Source of the DNA: Yarrowia lipolytica
Taxonomy: Eukaryota; Ascomycota; Dipodascomycetes; Dipodascales
Reading direction: 5' to 3'
DNA: 64,000 nucleotides
Assembly (NCBI RefSeq): GCF_001761485.1
Contig: NC_090772.1
Location: 2,106,501-2,170,500, forward strand
Shown here: positions 1 to 11,554 of the stretch, in pieces
How positions within the stretch are numbered: position 1 is the stretch's first letter
How the letters are laid out: every line of letters starts with the position of its first letter
Translations under genes and position numbers: made by a program
Notes under the pieces: generated by a model
Told to the model about the DNA's origin: nothing
What the model saw: the letters and a program-made list of their open reading frames with translations, nothing else
Database searches by the model: none

Positions 1-2
1 CG

Positions 3-600
3 TGTGTCAATATCTACAGCGGTCTGTGCGGCAACGGCGCCAAGGGCCGGCGCAGTTTCAAGAACGTGATTGTTTTACAGCCTCTCAAGGCCGGTATCTT
101 AGGACTCAGGAACCTGAATCACCAGGCAGTGAGTCTCAAAGAGGCACAGTCTCCTCGGTTTATCCGAGAGGACACGCCCGCGAAACAGAATGTTTTCTAC
201 CATTTTGGTTCGGAGTTACTCCCTGTGTAATACGGCGAAGACGCCCATCCCGCCCTCCGTCTCTTGAAATCGAACTGGTTCGCCATCTATAACTGGCGGT
301 AGCACCGTTTCTGCTCCCACATTTTGGACATTGGTCTTCATATCCTTGCTCAGAAGGACACGAAGAGCTGAACCGCGCCCTGGAGCCGCGTCTGTCGTGG
401 AAAGGAGGCGTTTAGCCATCTGCTCGTCCTTCGCACACCCATGCTGGAAGATCCCCGCGGGCTCCATAACTGAGTCTCTGATTAAGTACCGTTTTGATCC
501 GATCCCTCTTAGGTCTGCACGGGCAATGGCTGACTGGCGCAATCACTTCACCGTCATGAAGAACAAGCACTGGTTGGCCCTTCTCCCTGAGGCGTGAGAC
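3..600 (+). pseudogene. Coding-like relic or 3' end of an unrecognised gene
   Basis: From base 3 one plus-strand frame is open for 75 codons to a stop at 228-230 and has amino-acid composition like a real protein (for example ..RRSFKNVIVLQPLKAG..). More coding-like stretches follow in other frames up to about 600, such as one containing MADWRNHFTVMKNK. Because the window cuts the left side, the first part may simply be the C-terminus of a gene lying mostly outside, while the rest may be decayed sequence. I do not recognise the family. The codons include CGG and CGC, which look less typical than in the confident genes of this window. Either a truncated real gene end or an old relic; low confidence. 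Confidence 0.3.
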
Positions 601-1303
601 CGTGGGCACGCACTATGGTCCAAAGCCACCAATTTTTTGAGCAAACATTACGGGGCTGCGACTAGATGTGCCGAAACGCTCCACATGCTTCGACTATGTT
701 GTCTGCCTGTCGTCAGACATCCTTCCCAGGCAACGGTTTTCAAGTACCGGGGCCTGGTTGCGTTTTACCAGTTGCAACGAACTCATGTCACACGGACACC
801 ATTGCCGGGATGACCACGTCTACCACATGCCACACGACTTTTTAAGTCATCTATTTTAACGACTACAGTTTCTTCGTTTCTCAGCAGCACAATATGGCAG
901 TGTCTGATACGACTACTTCTTATTTGCTTTGTTTGATTGTTGATATATTTATCCGGTCAAGAGATGGAACAGGAAGGATACGTGAGCTACCGAACAGCAT
1001 GTCATGCGTCTTCTGAACAACCGAATCCGAATCCGCATTGCGGGTATAACATTGCTAATATGATTCAAGTAGCTGAAATGTATCTCCCTAGAATAATAAT
1101 ATATATAGCTGTAATGGATCATTAGAATAAAAAAAACACGAGTATGTATGTACCACTGTTCCTTGTAAACACTCTGTTCCGTGCTTTACCACTTGAAGAA
1201 ATGTGGAGTTGGTGTTGTTTACTCTGAAAGATGTCTAATATTAACAACGACAAGCACAAAACCAGATATTAATTAGTAATTATATGTAAGGGGTATGTTT
1301 CGA
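601..1303. other. Intergenic, no gene seen
   Basis: No convincing reading frame on either strand. The last 200 bases before the secreted-protein gene are AT-rich with several A-runs and would contain its 3' untranslated region and terminator. Confidence 0.5.
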
Positions 1304-1849
1304 TCAGTTAGTGGGGGCGGCGCCGACGGTGACGGTGACGGTCTTGACGGGATCGGGGAGAACAATGTGGGCGTTCTTGGAGGTCTCGGCATTCTTAGCA
1401 ATGGTCTGGGCCATGTACATGTTGAAGACAGTTCGTCGGGCGAGCTTCAGGTCCTCAGCAGTGAAGGGCTTGTTAGAGGACTTGCCGACAACCCACTTGA
1501 TGGCAGCCATGGGCAGGGTAGGGTTAACGGCCTTGGACCAAGGTCGTCCGGACTCGGCGGAGTACTGGACGACGAGTCGGAGACCCTCAAGGAGCTCCTC
1601 GTGGGTGGGAGGACGAGAAAGATCCCTGCTGTTAACGAAGGGAATCTTCATGCCCATCTTCAGAGCCAGAGCTCCAGCATTGGTGACAATGTTGGCAGCA
1701 GCCAGGCTAGGAATGATCTTAGCGTAGGCAAGGAAGATGTGGTTAGTAGAGGGAGTCTCGAGGTACTCCAGCTGCTCGGGGTCGTCGGTGACGACGAGGC
1801 CGAGAGCCATAGAAGCGAGGGTAGCAAGAGCGAGGATAGAGAACTTCAT
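1304..1849 (-). CDS. Small secreted protein, cysteine-free, unknown function
   Basis: Encodes 181 residues. I take the start at the ATG giving MKFSILALATLASMALG, a textbook signal peptide (short basic n-region, hydrophobic core, small residues at the cleavage site). Non-ATG frame-open codons upstream would only spoil that leader. The mature part of about 164 residues has no cysteine, moderately hydrophobic helical stretches (..KIIPSLAAANIVTNAGALA..) and a valine/threonine-rich tail (TVTVTVGAAPTN). A clean TATA box lies 72 nt upstream of the ATG, followed by a pyrimidine-rich leader, so the gene looks actively transcribed. I do not recognise a domain; it resembles lineage-specific small secreted proteins of Yarrowia. 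Extracellular or cell-surface location is inferred from the leader only. Confidence 0.8.
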   Translation of the reverse strand: MKFSILALATLASMALGLVVTDDPEQLEYLETPSTNHIFLAYAKIIPSLAAANIVTNAGALALKMGMKIPFVNSRDLSRPPTHEELLEGLRLVVQYSAESGRPWSKAVNPTLPMAAIKWVVGKSSNKPFTAEDLKLARRTVFNMYMAQTIAKNAETSKNAHIVLPDPVKTVTVTVGAAPTN

Positions 1850-1920
1850 AATGAGAGACTTTGGTAAGAGAGAAGCTGAGGCTGTTGATTCTAAAGAAGT
1901 ATTCAGGGTCTTCCATGGGT

Positions 1921-1927
1921 TTATATA
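1921..1927 (-). promoter_or_regulatory. TATA box of the small secreted-protein gene
   Basis: TATATAA on the minus strand, 72 nt upstream of the ATG at 1849, followed by a C/T-rich leader. Confidence 0.6.
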
Positions 1928-4900
1928 GATTGGATAGGGGCAGACCGGGAGCAATTTTCATGCAGATATCCCGTTCATGTGCAACTTTTCCACTCCTGGA
2001 ATGTGCGCCAGTTGCGGAAACGTTCCTCACTCACACCGAAGCGGCTGAAGTTAACCTCCTGTACTGTAAGGTACGATGCCTTTGTTTGCAAAGACGCTTG
2101 AAAACCGTTGTCGCAATGAGTCTAAGATCGGCGCTACTGAGACTTTTCACGAGTTCTGTCATCGTTTTTTTTTTTTCTCACCGGTAAGGCCCTAGCAAAC
2201 GTGCTCACTACGGGTGCAGAGCAGTATCGAAGTTGGGAAAGCGTTTGGGCCCGAACAGCCATTGTCAACCTCTGCGTTCCGCACGTATTGTTGAGAAAAC
2301 CATGACTCTGCAGATATACTGAGCAAACGCACGGCATGCGGTCTCCGGGAATGAGTTGCAGTTTTCTTATCAGTGAATATAATGGTGGTTCTTCACGATG
2401 AAAAATGAGGGTGCAATGCCTTCCCCATCACAATGCCCCCACCTTCCATGTATGTCACATCCTAGGATATTCTCCTAGGGAGCTCGATCTGCATCATTCT
2501 TTCAATTCCATAAAGAAATACGACGACTATCGTTCAATTAGCACAATATTTTTTGTAAGGGACGGAATCTTCCGCAACGAGATTGAGTCTGCATTCCTGC
2601 TGCAGGTGTACGAAAAGCCCTGCAGGGTATATACGGAAATTTTACGATCTCTAAAAAATTCAAAAAAAAAATTCAAAAAGGCAGTTGCGTCACGATGCAG
2701 ATGTGGAAAGCAACTGTCTGGTTGGTGGAAGGTACTGGGACGCTCCCTGGTGATGTAATTGCTCTATCTCTACAGATTTATCGACCAGACGTCGTTCCGA
2801 TCCATGACGGTACTTGTCCTGTAATGTATGTACTGTACCGTATGTACTGTACCACACAAGTAGGGGGATTCTAGTAGACAGTATTACGGTTATATGCAGG
2901 TGGCTTTTGGTGCATATTTGAGTCCAGGGTCTAAGATCCAGGAACCCCCACATTGGCCGCTTTTGGGCAATGCATGAACTCTTAGGGTTCATCTGAATTT
3001 CTAACCGCCATCCAGTGGAAGGAAGATCCGGGGAAGCGGACGCGTCCGAGGACCGAGTTTATTCTTGCAAACCAAAAGTTGAGAAGTGTACCGATACGAG
3101 AAACTCGTAGTCCACATGATTGGACATGCAATGGTACGGTATGTACTTTTAGTTCCTTCCCTTACCTGGAACTCCGTATGAGCTGGGTACCGCTTCAATA
3201 CTTCTAGACCAGTCCACTCCGGTTATTGCTCTTTCTTGAAGCCGGGAAAGTGTCAACACAATACAAGTATCCAAACCCTAGCACCTCAATTTGGGTGCCA
3301 GCTTTCGGAAACGGGTTTGTATGCAGTGCTCGTACTGTAGGGTCAATGCATCCACCACGAAGTCCCTTATCCATTTTCTTTCTTCTTTTCACCCCTTGCT
3401 GCCATGCATACCGCATCTGGTTCTTGGTACCCCCAAAACGTCGGAGGAGGGAAGTATTGCACTGTAGTGTGTAAGTACTGAACTCACGCCCAACGAGCCT
3501 CCGGTCTGGACTTGACCGAAAGCTGTATTCGACCTAGGCTTTTCTCATTCCCTAACTTTGTGGCGTCTAATAACTTTCCAGCATTTATCCACCTTCGAAT
3601 CTGCCACCAGTGGACCAGTGACAGTCATGGTAGCCCAATGAATTCGGATCTTGCATGCATACTGTGCCACGGCACCAGCCACGGAGACAAAGTCGATCGC
3701 ACTTGCACCTCCAGCGCATGCATTACCTCGCAGCAGATCCGTTTTCAGATGTTGTGAACTCTCGTAAAAACCTGCATCGCATTTATCTGCTCAAGGGGTT
3801 TACAGGGATTCTTTACCACCGGGAGAACAAACGAATGCTGAAACCCTACCTTAGAAACAGGTACCTTGTTCTTGCTTTGAGGTTGAAGAGATACTGGTTG
3901 AAAAGATACTGTAAGTCGGCCTCTGTACCGTACAGTACATGTAACAGCCTTTTCGAAGCGTTGATCAAAAGATCTCGGAGTGCTCTTTGAGAAACATCTC
4001 ATAGATACATAGGTACTAGTGTACTCAATGTCGGATACTGTACTAGTGAAAATTTGTGCATTGTGTTTTATGGCACTCCAAACGGGTTCTAGTCTCCTCC
4101 AGGACTATCTCGGGTTCTTTCTGAATGCCGGCTTCATGCTGATGGGGGTCTAGGTCTCAGTGTAAATGTGCAGCAATCGAAATGCCGCCAAGAACGTGGC
4201 CGGATACTGGTCCGGAACCTCCAGATACTTTTGTAAGGGGTCTTTGAATTGATTGCAGCTTTTCAAGGCATGTGCCCCTGAACGATTGGACCTACCCAGA
4301 TATGCCTTCAACTTAGCGTGCGTATTTGCTCCATTCATACTTGATGCGAGAAATGCTCACCACGAGAACTTGTGCTTTATCGTGAGTATTACAAGTATAG
4401 TAGATCGGAACCATCAAGACCTTCGGTTTCCCATGTCCGTTAGCAGTGCTGGGTGATGGTGACCTTGCAGATGATTGGTTGACGAGAGGTTCAGCTTACA
4501 GTGCTGAATAGAGAACTCATTTCTCAGTTTTGGGTGGCAAGCCCGCTTGGTAAAGTGGCACTGTCCTGTCTTGCGCTCTATCCAACAACAACAGTTGTTA
4601 ACTCTGATTATCTCCCCGGCACTGTACATACGGAATCGCAACCACTCCTTTTACGAATACAGTACCTCCATAGTAAGAACAGTGAAAATCTCTTACCCCT
4701 GCATACTTCCTCGTGACATTTTTTATAGACTAAATCTCTCTGGTTTGAATCTCTTGGCGATCGTGTAGTGACAATGTTGGGGAGGTTCTGTCGTACCTGT
4801 ACAAAATGAAAAGAACACTGAGACTTCGGACTAGTGCTTCAACATTCTCGAGCTACAGTAGAGGAAGCTCTCCCGGTACTCCTGAGTTTTCAGATACACA

Positions 4901-6302
4901 ACTCGGAGGCTCAGTTTTCTATTGGGAGAAAAGAAAAGAGGTCCAAGACATACAACGACAGAGACTAAGGCTTCCCGTGTTCAAGCGATGTCATGAGGAC
5001 CAACGGACTTGGTATTGGGGACTGGTTTTGAACTTCCCGTCTCGTTACAGACATCGCGACAATGTACTCGTCTTTCGGACAGTCGATTCAAGTTCTTGTT
5101 ACCTCTAACCCCCACTAGCGGCAATTGTGAGTACAATCAAATGTTAAAGCGAGATATACGAGTTATTTTATAACCAATAGTGGGTTCAGGACTCTTAAGG
5201 AGCTTGCTTTACATTGTTGTCTTTTGTATAAGTCGAGAGAGTAGAGTTTCTGACAGAGACGGACTTTCCGTACTTTCGATTAGCATAGGGCTCGACAATG
5301 GCTTTGCCAGGCAATGTCAGCCTGATCTAGACACAAAAGCGATGGTTTACTACATGTACAGTACTGTATCTACTGTACCACACAACTTATCGTTTGTCAT
5401 CTGGAGTGTTATTGGAGCGGTGGTGCTAATCCCAATCTGGCACTATACACCGATTGGTGAAGGGTTCAAGTGTGCTATGGAATGGGTTGGACTTTTTCGT
5501 ATATTTCGAGAATAGAGCAAGTACGTTTCACCTTGAACTACTCCTCTGTAGTGCTGGTCCCTGCTGTAGATTCCATGAAGACGATGCAAAATTCACGTTA
5601 ATTCAAGTCAACTTCTTGACCATCAACAACCTGATACCCGCATTCAACATACTCAATTGATACCCCAACAATAGATAACATTGCTAAGAAGCAGTAGACC
5701 ACTTCCCTTGATGATATTAATATTACCTATGACCGTTCCCTTGTACCACTATCCGGGTATCGTACTTGTGATCAAATGTCTTCAGGTATCCAACCAGAAG
5801 AATTTAAAGCATTACGAACCACTCACCAGATCGATCCTTTCTATTGAGATCATATCAGGTTCAAATTGCTAATTATTGTTCAACTATTGGTGCCGCAAGG
5901 TATGTTTGTCTAAGTAGACGGTTTGGAACCTGAATCCCCTTTTTTTTGGAGAACCCAGCATCTGATCGGACTCAGATCAGAATCGAATTTGAAGCAGGTT
6001 TTAAGAGGCATGGAATCATTGTGAGAAGTTTTTACTGGTTACGCTACGGTAAACACTGAAGAAGTTTTAAAAAATTTGAATCCCTTTTCTCGAACAAATA
6101 TGGGGGAAAATACCAATGGCTCTCACGGCTTCAGAAAAAATCAGAACTTCCCAAAAAGAGGGAGCAGGTATATATTTGTGACACACGTAGTGGGTGATAT
6201 AGTCAGTCATGTTCTGGAATTCTTGTGTCTTTGATGTGATCAAAATCAGAGCTCAAAAATTGCCCAATCTTGATACGGCGATATTGATACCTTACAAGGA
6301 TC
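1928..6302. other. Long gene-poor intergenic stretch
   Basis: About 4.4 kb with only short, overlapping, compositionally random reading frames on both strands. Scattered GTAC words occur (for example 2825-2852, 3930-3942, 5350-5380). I found no tRNA, 5S rRNA or splice-consistent gene. A small frame beginning at ATG 4806 (100 codons) is the best single candidate but has no recognisable feature. Confidence 0.4.
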
Positions 6303-6330
6303 AAAAAAAAAAAAAAAAAAAAAAAAAAAC
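6303..6330 (+). repeat. Poly(A) tract, 28 A
   Basis: An uninterrupted run of 28 A follows unremarkable AT-rich sequence. It could be the 3' tail of a retroposed sequence (LINE/SINE-like, plus orientation) or a plain homopolymer. No flanking target-site duplication is visible by eye. Confidence 0.7.
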
Positions 6331-7262
6331 ATAAAAAATAATTTCTGGAGATACCAACTATGTTATAGCATGTTAAAATAGGATGTAAAAGTTAGTATAG
6401 CTATTATTGAAGCTATAACACTCCAATGACGAACATTCCTATAAAAATGTCGTTATTTCTAGTTTTGAACCATGCATTAAATAAGCACTGGGTAAAAACC
6501 ACCTTACACACACATCACCAATTTTCATCAACCAATCTACAAAAAAGCCACCCACATGGAAGGTCATAACAGTCAGGAATGACTTGCAAGTCTGGGAGAT
6601 GCAAAATAAATATTTTCTATATCCGGATCGTTTTGTAAGTCGCTCTAGCGTCATTTGAACTCGTCACGCTGATACAACAGATACTTTCAACTCTGATACC
6701 GCTGAACGATGCACAGGACCACTGCCTAAAGACACCAGGTGCCCAGATATACATCACTAAATGTGATAGCACATTGACGTGAGTGATTTGTCTTTTATGT
6801 TAGCTTCGACTTCACGGATTATTTTGTTTTGTCTAACTACAGCCACATCTCTGTCCTACTCAAAGATACCTATCGACGAAACATCGGGACAGGGAACAAA
6901 AGTTACCACCGTTATTACTGACCCAGAAAACCTGACAGCATTTTTTCCTATCGCTACATGTTTGTCTGATGGTTTTAACAGCAACCACTGACCAACCCAG
7001 CTACACAAAAGGGGCGCACCAGTGAAAATGAGTACCGTGGCTATTGAGAGCTCTAGCACAATATGTTCTGATCAACGAGTGGGCAAACGCTTGTGGTCAT
7101 TCACTGAATGTCTCCTAACTATGGGATGTTGATGCTAGTCACAAGAAATGTTGAGCCATCATTATTGCGGTTCTCACAACGATATACACCAAAATCGAGT
7201 GCCCGTGACACTATGTCACATATGATGAGCGTAGGGGGGTTCAAGGGTTCCAAAAGAAACTA
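6331..7262. other. Intergenic, no gene seen
   Basis: Only short frames on both strands without recognisable content. Confidence 0.4.
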
Positions 7263-7319
7263 AAGCGCAAAAACTGAACATACAAGCCTTCACTAGTTAC
7301 AGGCTTGAATTTTGCGCTT
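7263..7319. other. Imperfect hairpin (two-part stem)
   Basis: AAGCGCAAAA (7263-7272) and CAAGCCT (7283-7289) are matched in inverted order by AGGCTTG (7301-7307) and TTTTGCGCTT (7310-7319). This gives a 10+7 bp stem with an asymmetric internal loop and an 11-nt apical loop. It lies in otherwise featureless DNA. It may be a structured transcript or chance; no T-run terminator follows. Confidence 0.5.
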
Positions 7320-7828
7320 GTATCTACTGCTGGTTCCTTTATGACGACATCACCATGAATTTGACACAATACTACCTATTGTGTAGCACGGAAATTCATA
7401 GATTCCAAATGAAGAGCTAAGTATCAGGTCTTTATGTGGAAGTTTTATCGACTTTATTCAAATAACGGCGTAACCGAGACTGATGTTGGCGCTAACATTA
7501 GTTAACGCCATCTTCACGACATAGAATGCAATAGCAAAGACTCCAAGACATCCAAGAGGTCTTAGCATATGGTCTGAGTCTCTTCTAGGGTTTTCGTGAT
7601 TAGATACTTATGCAACGTTTCTTTGACATTGGCCTATGATCAATGGTCGACATGTTAGTGGGTTCTAGATTACTGCTGCCATGATGAACCGCTAAGTCCT
7701 GCTGTGTGGATGACAGTGGATGTATGGATGAAGGTGTGGGTGCAGGAGGTAAAGCTCTCATACGTTTTCCTGTTGATCATGTGGCTGTCGCACTGTTATG
7801 GGGAAAACCCGAATTCCGTCACTTATAG

Positions 7829-8335
7829 TCAGTAGCCGTCGTTGAAGTGTGGGAATGGCTCTCTGTGGGTGGAATGTGTGATTTTTGTTGTGTAGGTACA
7901 CTGTTTGAGCTGCTTGGGTGCTGATTCCAAGCCCTTTCGTCGATTCAGCAACCAACAATATCTGTTACAGTGATTATCGTGATAACAGCAGCTTGATGGA
8001 GAGTACAATAGGCTGACAGCCCCCATGGCAGTTATAAGAGATAATGCATAGACCCACCAAACTACTGGCTCTATCATTGAGGTAGATGATGATAAGGGCG
8101 CTCTATGTTTCTAATGCCATCTCTTTTGAGATACTGCTGGTGTCTACGTTATCCCCTGGGTGACAGAAGGACAAGCAATAGGGAAGGCGCTATTCGTTGC
8201 CGGCGGTTTCGGGCCAAGAGTCAGAGTTGACTTGGCCGGGAGAATAGAGGGGCTACTTGTACGAGTAACAGTGGCAGTGGCACTACAGTGCTTGTAGTGA
8301 CAAGGTTGACAGGCACGGCGTTTGGTGTTTAGCAC
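7829..8335 (-). pseudogene. Possible decayed membrane-protein gene
   Basis: On the minus strand a frame with a Cys pair and a Ser/Thr/Pro-rich stretch (..CQPCHYKHCSATATVTRTSS.., 8335 to 8144) is followed after a short gap by another frame. The second has a Ser-rich lead-in and a hydrophobic segment (VVWWVYALSLITAMGAV, below 8077) and then basic residues. A Cys-containing part, a Ser/Thr-rich stalk, one membrane segment and a basic tail is the order seen in fungal single-pass wall sensors. The frames do not connect and no splice signals fit, so at best it is a relic. Low confidence. Confidence 0.25.
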
Positions 8336-8970
8336 GAGTCTGAAAGCGGAGTCCGAATGGGGGCGCAGGTACCGTTGGTATGGGTTGGTGTTGGGGAGAG
8401 ATGGTCCAAAACAGACAACTTTCGCCGCTGTCCAAGCACGTGTGACCAGTTTGTTACCATAGTTAGCGGCTATAAAATCCCCACCTTTGGTTATTTACAC
8501 ACAAGCAAAGCCCCAGGATGTCCGATACCACGCTCAAGCATTCAAGCCCCAGCTAAAAAGCGTCCTCCCGTAGATGGGACAAGAAGGGCTAGCATATTTT
8601 TGACAGACACGTGTTCTGGTGTCCAAAATGTGGTACAGTACAGTACCGCAAGTGTCAGTCAGAGTGAGAATGGTGGTCATGCGCACAGCATATAGACCTT
8701 AGCAGATGCCTTGGAGGCGAAGTTCGAGGCGCATACGTGCTAAAAGTAAGGCGGTTAGAGACGCACAAGGCTGAGCAATCCACGCTTCGATTCACGATTG
8801 CTTTTGTATTATATGCCGCACATGTCTCTTATAGACCGGGTCATGATATTCACATGGAACTTCTGAGATTTTTTTCTTGGCCCAGCAATCTTTGGCGTTG
8901 AGGGGCAAAATAACGTTGGAGCTTAACAGAAGAGGTGAAATTAAAAAAGTAGACAGGAGGTCTCTTGGCC
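8336..8970. other. Intergenic, no gene seen
   Basis: Only short, unconvincing frames. A TACAGTACAGTAC word cluster lies at about 8634-8646. Nothing else is recognisable. Confidence 0.4.
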
Positions 8971-8998
8971 AAAAAAAAAAAAAAAAAAAAAAAAAAAA
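8971..8998 (+). repeat. Second poly(A) tract, 28 A
   Basis: A second uninterrupted run of exactly 28 A, 2.7 kb from the first and in the same orientation, preceded by an A/G-rich stretch. As with the first, a retroposon tail is possible but no target-site duplication is seen. Confidence 0.7.
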
Positions 8999-9302
8999 GG
9001 ACATGCCACAAAGCAAATCTAACACTCCTCAACCGTCGGACGAATATTTGAGATCAGAGAGGGGACATTGGGAAAAGCGGGTATGTAGGGGTAGTAAACT
9101 GCAGCAGGTCCGGCAGAGGGATATTCTCAAAGTTGCGCGCCGCCGTCCGGATCATCACCCTTCTAGAAAAACTCAGGGTCCAAAACTCCCAAGAACAACC
9201 TCCGAACCGATCCCAGAATAACATCCGACCCGGGAGTAGCAAGTGAAAATTGAGACATTTTATGGTGTAAAATGTCTGGAAAATTTGAAAATATAATATA
9301 TA

Positions 9303-9320
9303 GAACCGCTCTTCCGATCT
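9303..9320 (+). other. Embedded Illumina paired-end adapter sequence (artefact)
   Basis: GAACCGCTCTTCCGATCT matches, base for base, the 3' 18 nt of the Illumina paired-end adapter 2 that ends ..CTGAACCGCTCTTCCGATCT. A chance match of 18 bases in 64 kb is negligible. It is not yeast biology. It shows that this assembly used Illumina reads and that an untrimmed adapter or chimeric fragment was built in here, so continuity between 9302 and 9321 is doubtful. Confidence 0.93.
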
Positions 9321-10460
9321 CTGAGTCAGCTTATATTTAAGGTGTATTTTTTGTGTGTGTGGTTTGTTGTTGTTTTTTGGTTATTTCCCATCGGTTCATC
9401 AAGAGGCCCTATCATTTGGCTCTCTTTCCCAAGCGAATAATCCGCTAGATGTATGATACAGTATGTACATGCGGAGGGATCCAAAATTAGATGATCCAGA
9501 ATCAGTGGTCAGGAAGAGGTTCAATTGAATCGAAAATAATGCTTCTGGAATCTAAGAGTCAAGGCGAGCATAATGGTAATAATTTCGCCTTCATTCCATT
9601 AATATCCAGCCCGAAAGTCCAATCCAAGAATTAACGACAGCCGCACACGATGCACTGCCTTATCCTTATCGACCCCCTATTTGTAGTTGGTCAAGCCGTA
9701 TTACTTTATGTTTAATGCTGGTAGAGTCATGCAATGCACTGCAATGCATGCAGATTTATAGGTAGCATCACGTGGTTGCACAATATGTTGAATTAGCAGG
9801 GATAATTGGGAGAAGAATAACTTTTTCAATATTGATTATATAGACAAAATATGCATATTTGTGAAATCCTTGTGTACAGACGAACATTATGATACTAACA
9901 ATACCCTCATAATAACGATTTTCGAAAATTGATTTTAGAAAAAACTCTTGTGAGGAATTCCACCGCCGATAAATGTGGTTGGGAACTTTTAAATGCTATT
10001 TTGTTATAGGAAATTTGTGGCTATATGTTTTTGTTTCTTACCTCAGCGGTATTTTTACGTTGCCGTATGCCGAGCGATAGCCGTGTTTTGGATAATGACC
10101 CAGGACTCCACACAAGGATGAAATGGTTCTTCAGCACTATCTATCGAATGCTAGAGACTTGAATTTTGTAATGGTGCCTGTTTTTTTACTCCTCAGTCTC
10201 TGGATTTCCAGTTCGAGCCATTCTTCGTTCCAGTATTATGTCACGTGCATTCTTACATGATAACAAAGAACGGTCAAACCCCGAGTGTTACCCTACCTGT
10301 GAACTAAAATAGCTACAGCAGTACCCAAATTAACTTGTATGAATGTTAGTACAATGCATCACGTGTCTTATTTGGGAGAAGTAAGGAGGAAAATGGTACT
10401 CCTACTATTGTGATTCGGAGTTCAGACTTTTTCAGGTTTTTTACGCTCTTTTTTACCCCG
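9321..10460. other. Intergenic, no gene seen
   Basis: AT-rich in parts, with no reading frame of note. Immediately right of the adapter artefact, so its linkage to the left side needs caution. Confidence 0.4.
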
Positions 10461-10488
10461 CCTTGCACCTTGCACCTTGCACCGCACC
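10461..10488. repeat. Short tandem repeat CCTTGCA
   Basis: Three 7-bp copies of CCTTGCA followed by a degenerate CCGCACC, about 270 bp upstream of the methyltransferase start. Confidence 0.7.
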
Positions 10489-10668
10489 GTTACTCAAACA
10501 CCTTAAAAAAAAGAGGGACAGCACTAGGTTTCGATTTAAGCTTCCAAACAAACTTCGTGGTGGAACTGTGAGGTAACTTTATTACCGCCACTTTATCTCA
10601 TGCAGGCTGTGACACAAAACCACTAACCTCTTGTACTGTAGGTAGATGGAGAGGGAGAGAGCCCTGGA

Positions 10669-10680
10669 ATATATATATAT
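10669..10680 (+). promoter_or_regulatory. TATA-like (AT)6 upstream of methyltransferase gene
   Basis: An ATATATATATAT run ends 73 nt before the chosen ATG at 10754, a plausible TATA element for this gene. If so, the in-frame ATG at 10646 lies upstream of the promoter and is not the start. Confidence 0.45.
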
Positions 10681-10753
10681 CTCTGTGTCCCCACGTCGAA
10701 GTCAAAAAGTCACTGACACCAAACACTACAAACTACATCACACACACAATCAC

Positions 10754-11554
10754 ATGACACAGACATACACTATTACAGCACCTCTACACGGCTCCGAATA
10801 CCAGACTATCAAAGTACACCCCAAAGACCACAATGAAAAGCTCTCCACAAAGTACCACTTTGAGACCCCTTACCGAGCCGTTCTCGCCTGGGAGTCTGTT
10901 TTTCTGCATGCCAACTACCGTGGACGCCATGAGGTGTGGCGCACCATCCTAAACAACGACGACCTCTACTTTACTGGTCCCATTCTAGACGTGGGCAGTG
11001 GATCCGGTGTGTCGCTTATGAAGCTTTGCAAGAAGAAGCGAGAGGTACAGAAGGCTTCCAACTATCACATTGACGGAATCACGGCTGTGGACAACTATGA
11101 CAAGAAGAAGGGCCAGCTCAAAAAGATCATTAACAACATCAAGGCAAAGGAGTACACCGACCTCGTGACCCTCACTTCTGCTGAGCTCACCAACTTGCCC
11201 TACTCCACGGACACATTTTCGCTGGTTACATCTCCCTGGGCTCTACGGTCATACGATCGGGACACTCAGAAGGAAATTCTGCGAGAGATGGCTCGTGTTT
11301 GCAAGCCTGGAGGTTATATCATAATCACTGATCTGCGACCTTCCGGATCCGGGCCTTACGATGAGTGGATTAAGGAAATGGGATGGCACGACGTTCGAAA
11401 AATCTCTGCTGGCCCCAACGGCTGGTTCGGATGCTGGACTACCGACATTTACGAGTTCCAAAAGCCCGCTACAGACACCTACAGACACAGCTCAGAGTCT
11501 CTGACCGAGGAGGACTCGGTGGTCATTGAGCTTCACAAGGTGAACCTGGGGTAA
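10754..11554 (+). CDS. Class I SAM-dependent methyltransferase
   Basis: A 266-residue protein from the ATG of MTQTYTITAPLHG. The upstream in-frame ATG (10646) would precede a TATA-like tract and add a low-complexity His/Lys leader, so I reject it. Motif I of the Rossmann fold is clear at about residues 77-87 (ILDVGSGSGVS, glycine-rich SAM loop). An acidic strand follows (TAVDNYD), then LPYSTDTFSLVTS (motif IV region), and finally REMARVCKPGGYIIITDLRP, the post-IV helix and strand of the Methyltransf_11/25 families. This order is that of small-molecule methyltransferases of the UbiE/COQ5-like superfamily. The substrate cannot be told. The N-terminus is not a convincing mitochondrial or secretory leader, so it is probably cytosolic. 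Confidence 0.85.
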   Translation: MTQTYTITAPLHGSEYQTIKVHPKDHNEKLSTKYHFETPYRAVLAWESVFLHANYRGRHEVWRTILNNDDLYFTGPILDVGSGSGVSLMKLCKKKREVQKASNYHIDGITAVDNYDKKKGQLKKIINNIKAKEYTDLVTLTSAELTNLPYSTDTFSLVTSPWALRSYDRDTQKEILREMARVCKPGGYIIITDLRPSGSGPYDEWIKEMGWHDVRKISAGPNGWFGCWTTDIYEFQKPATDTYRHSSESLTEEDSVVIELHKVNLG

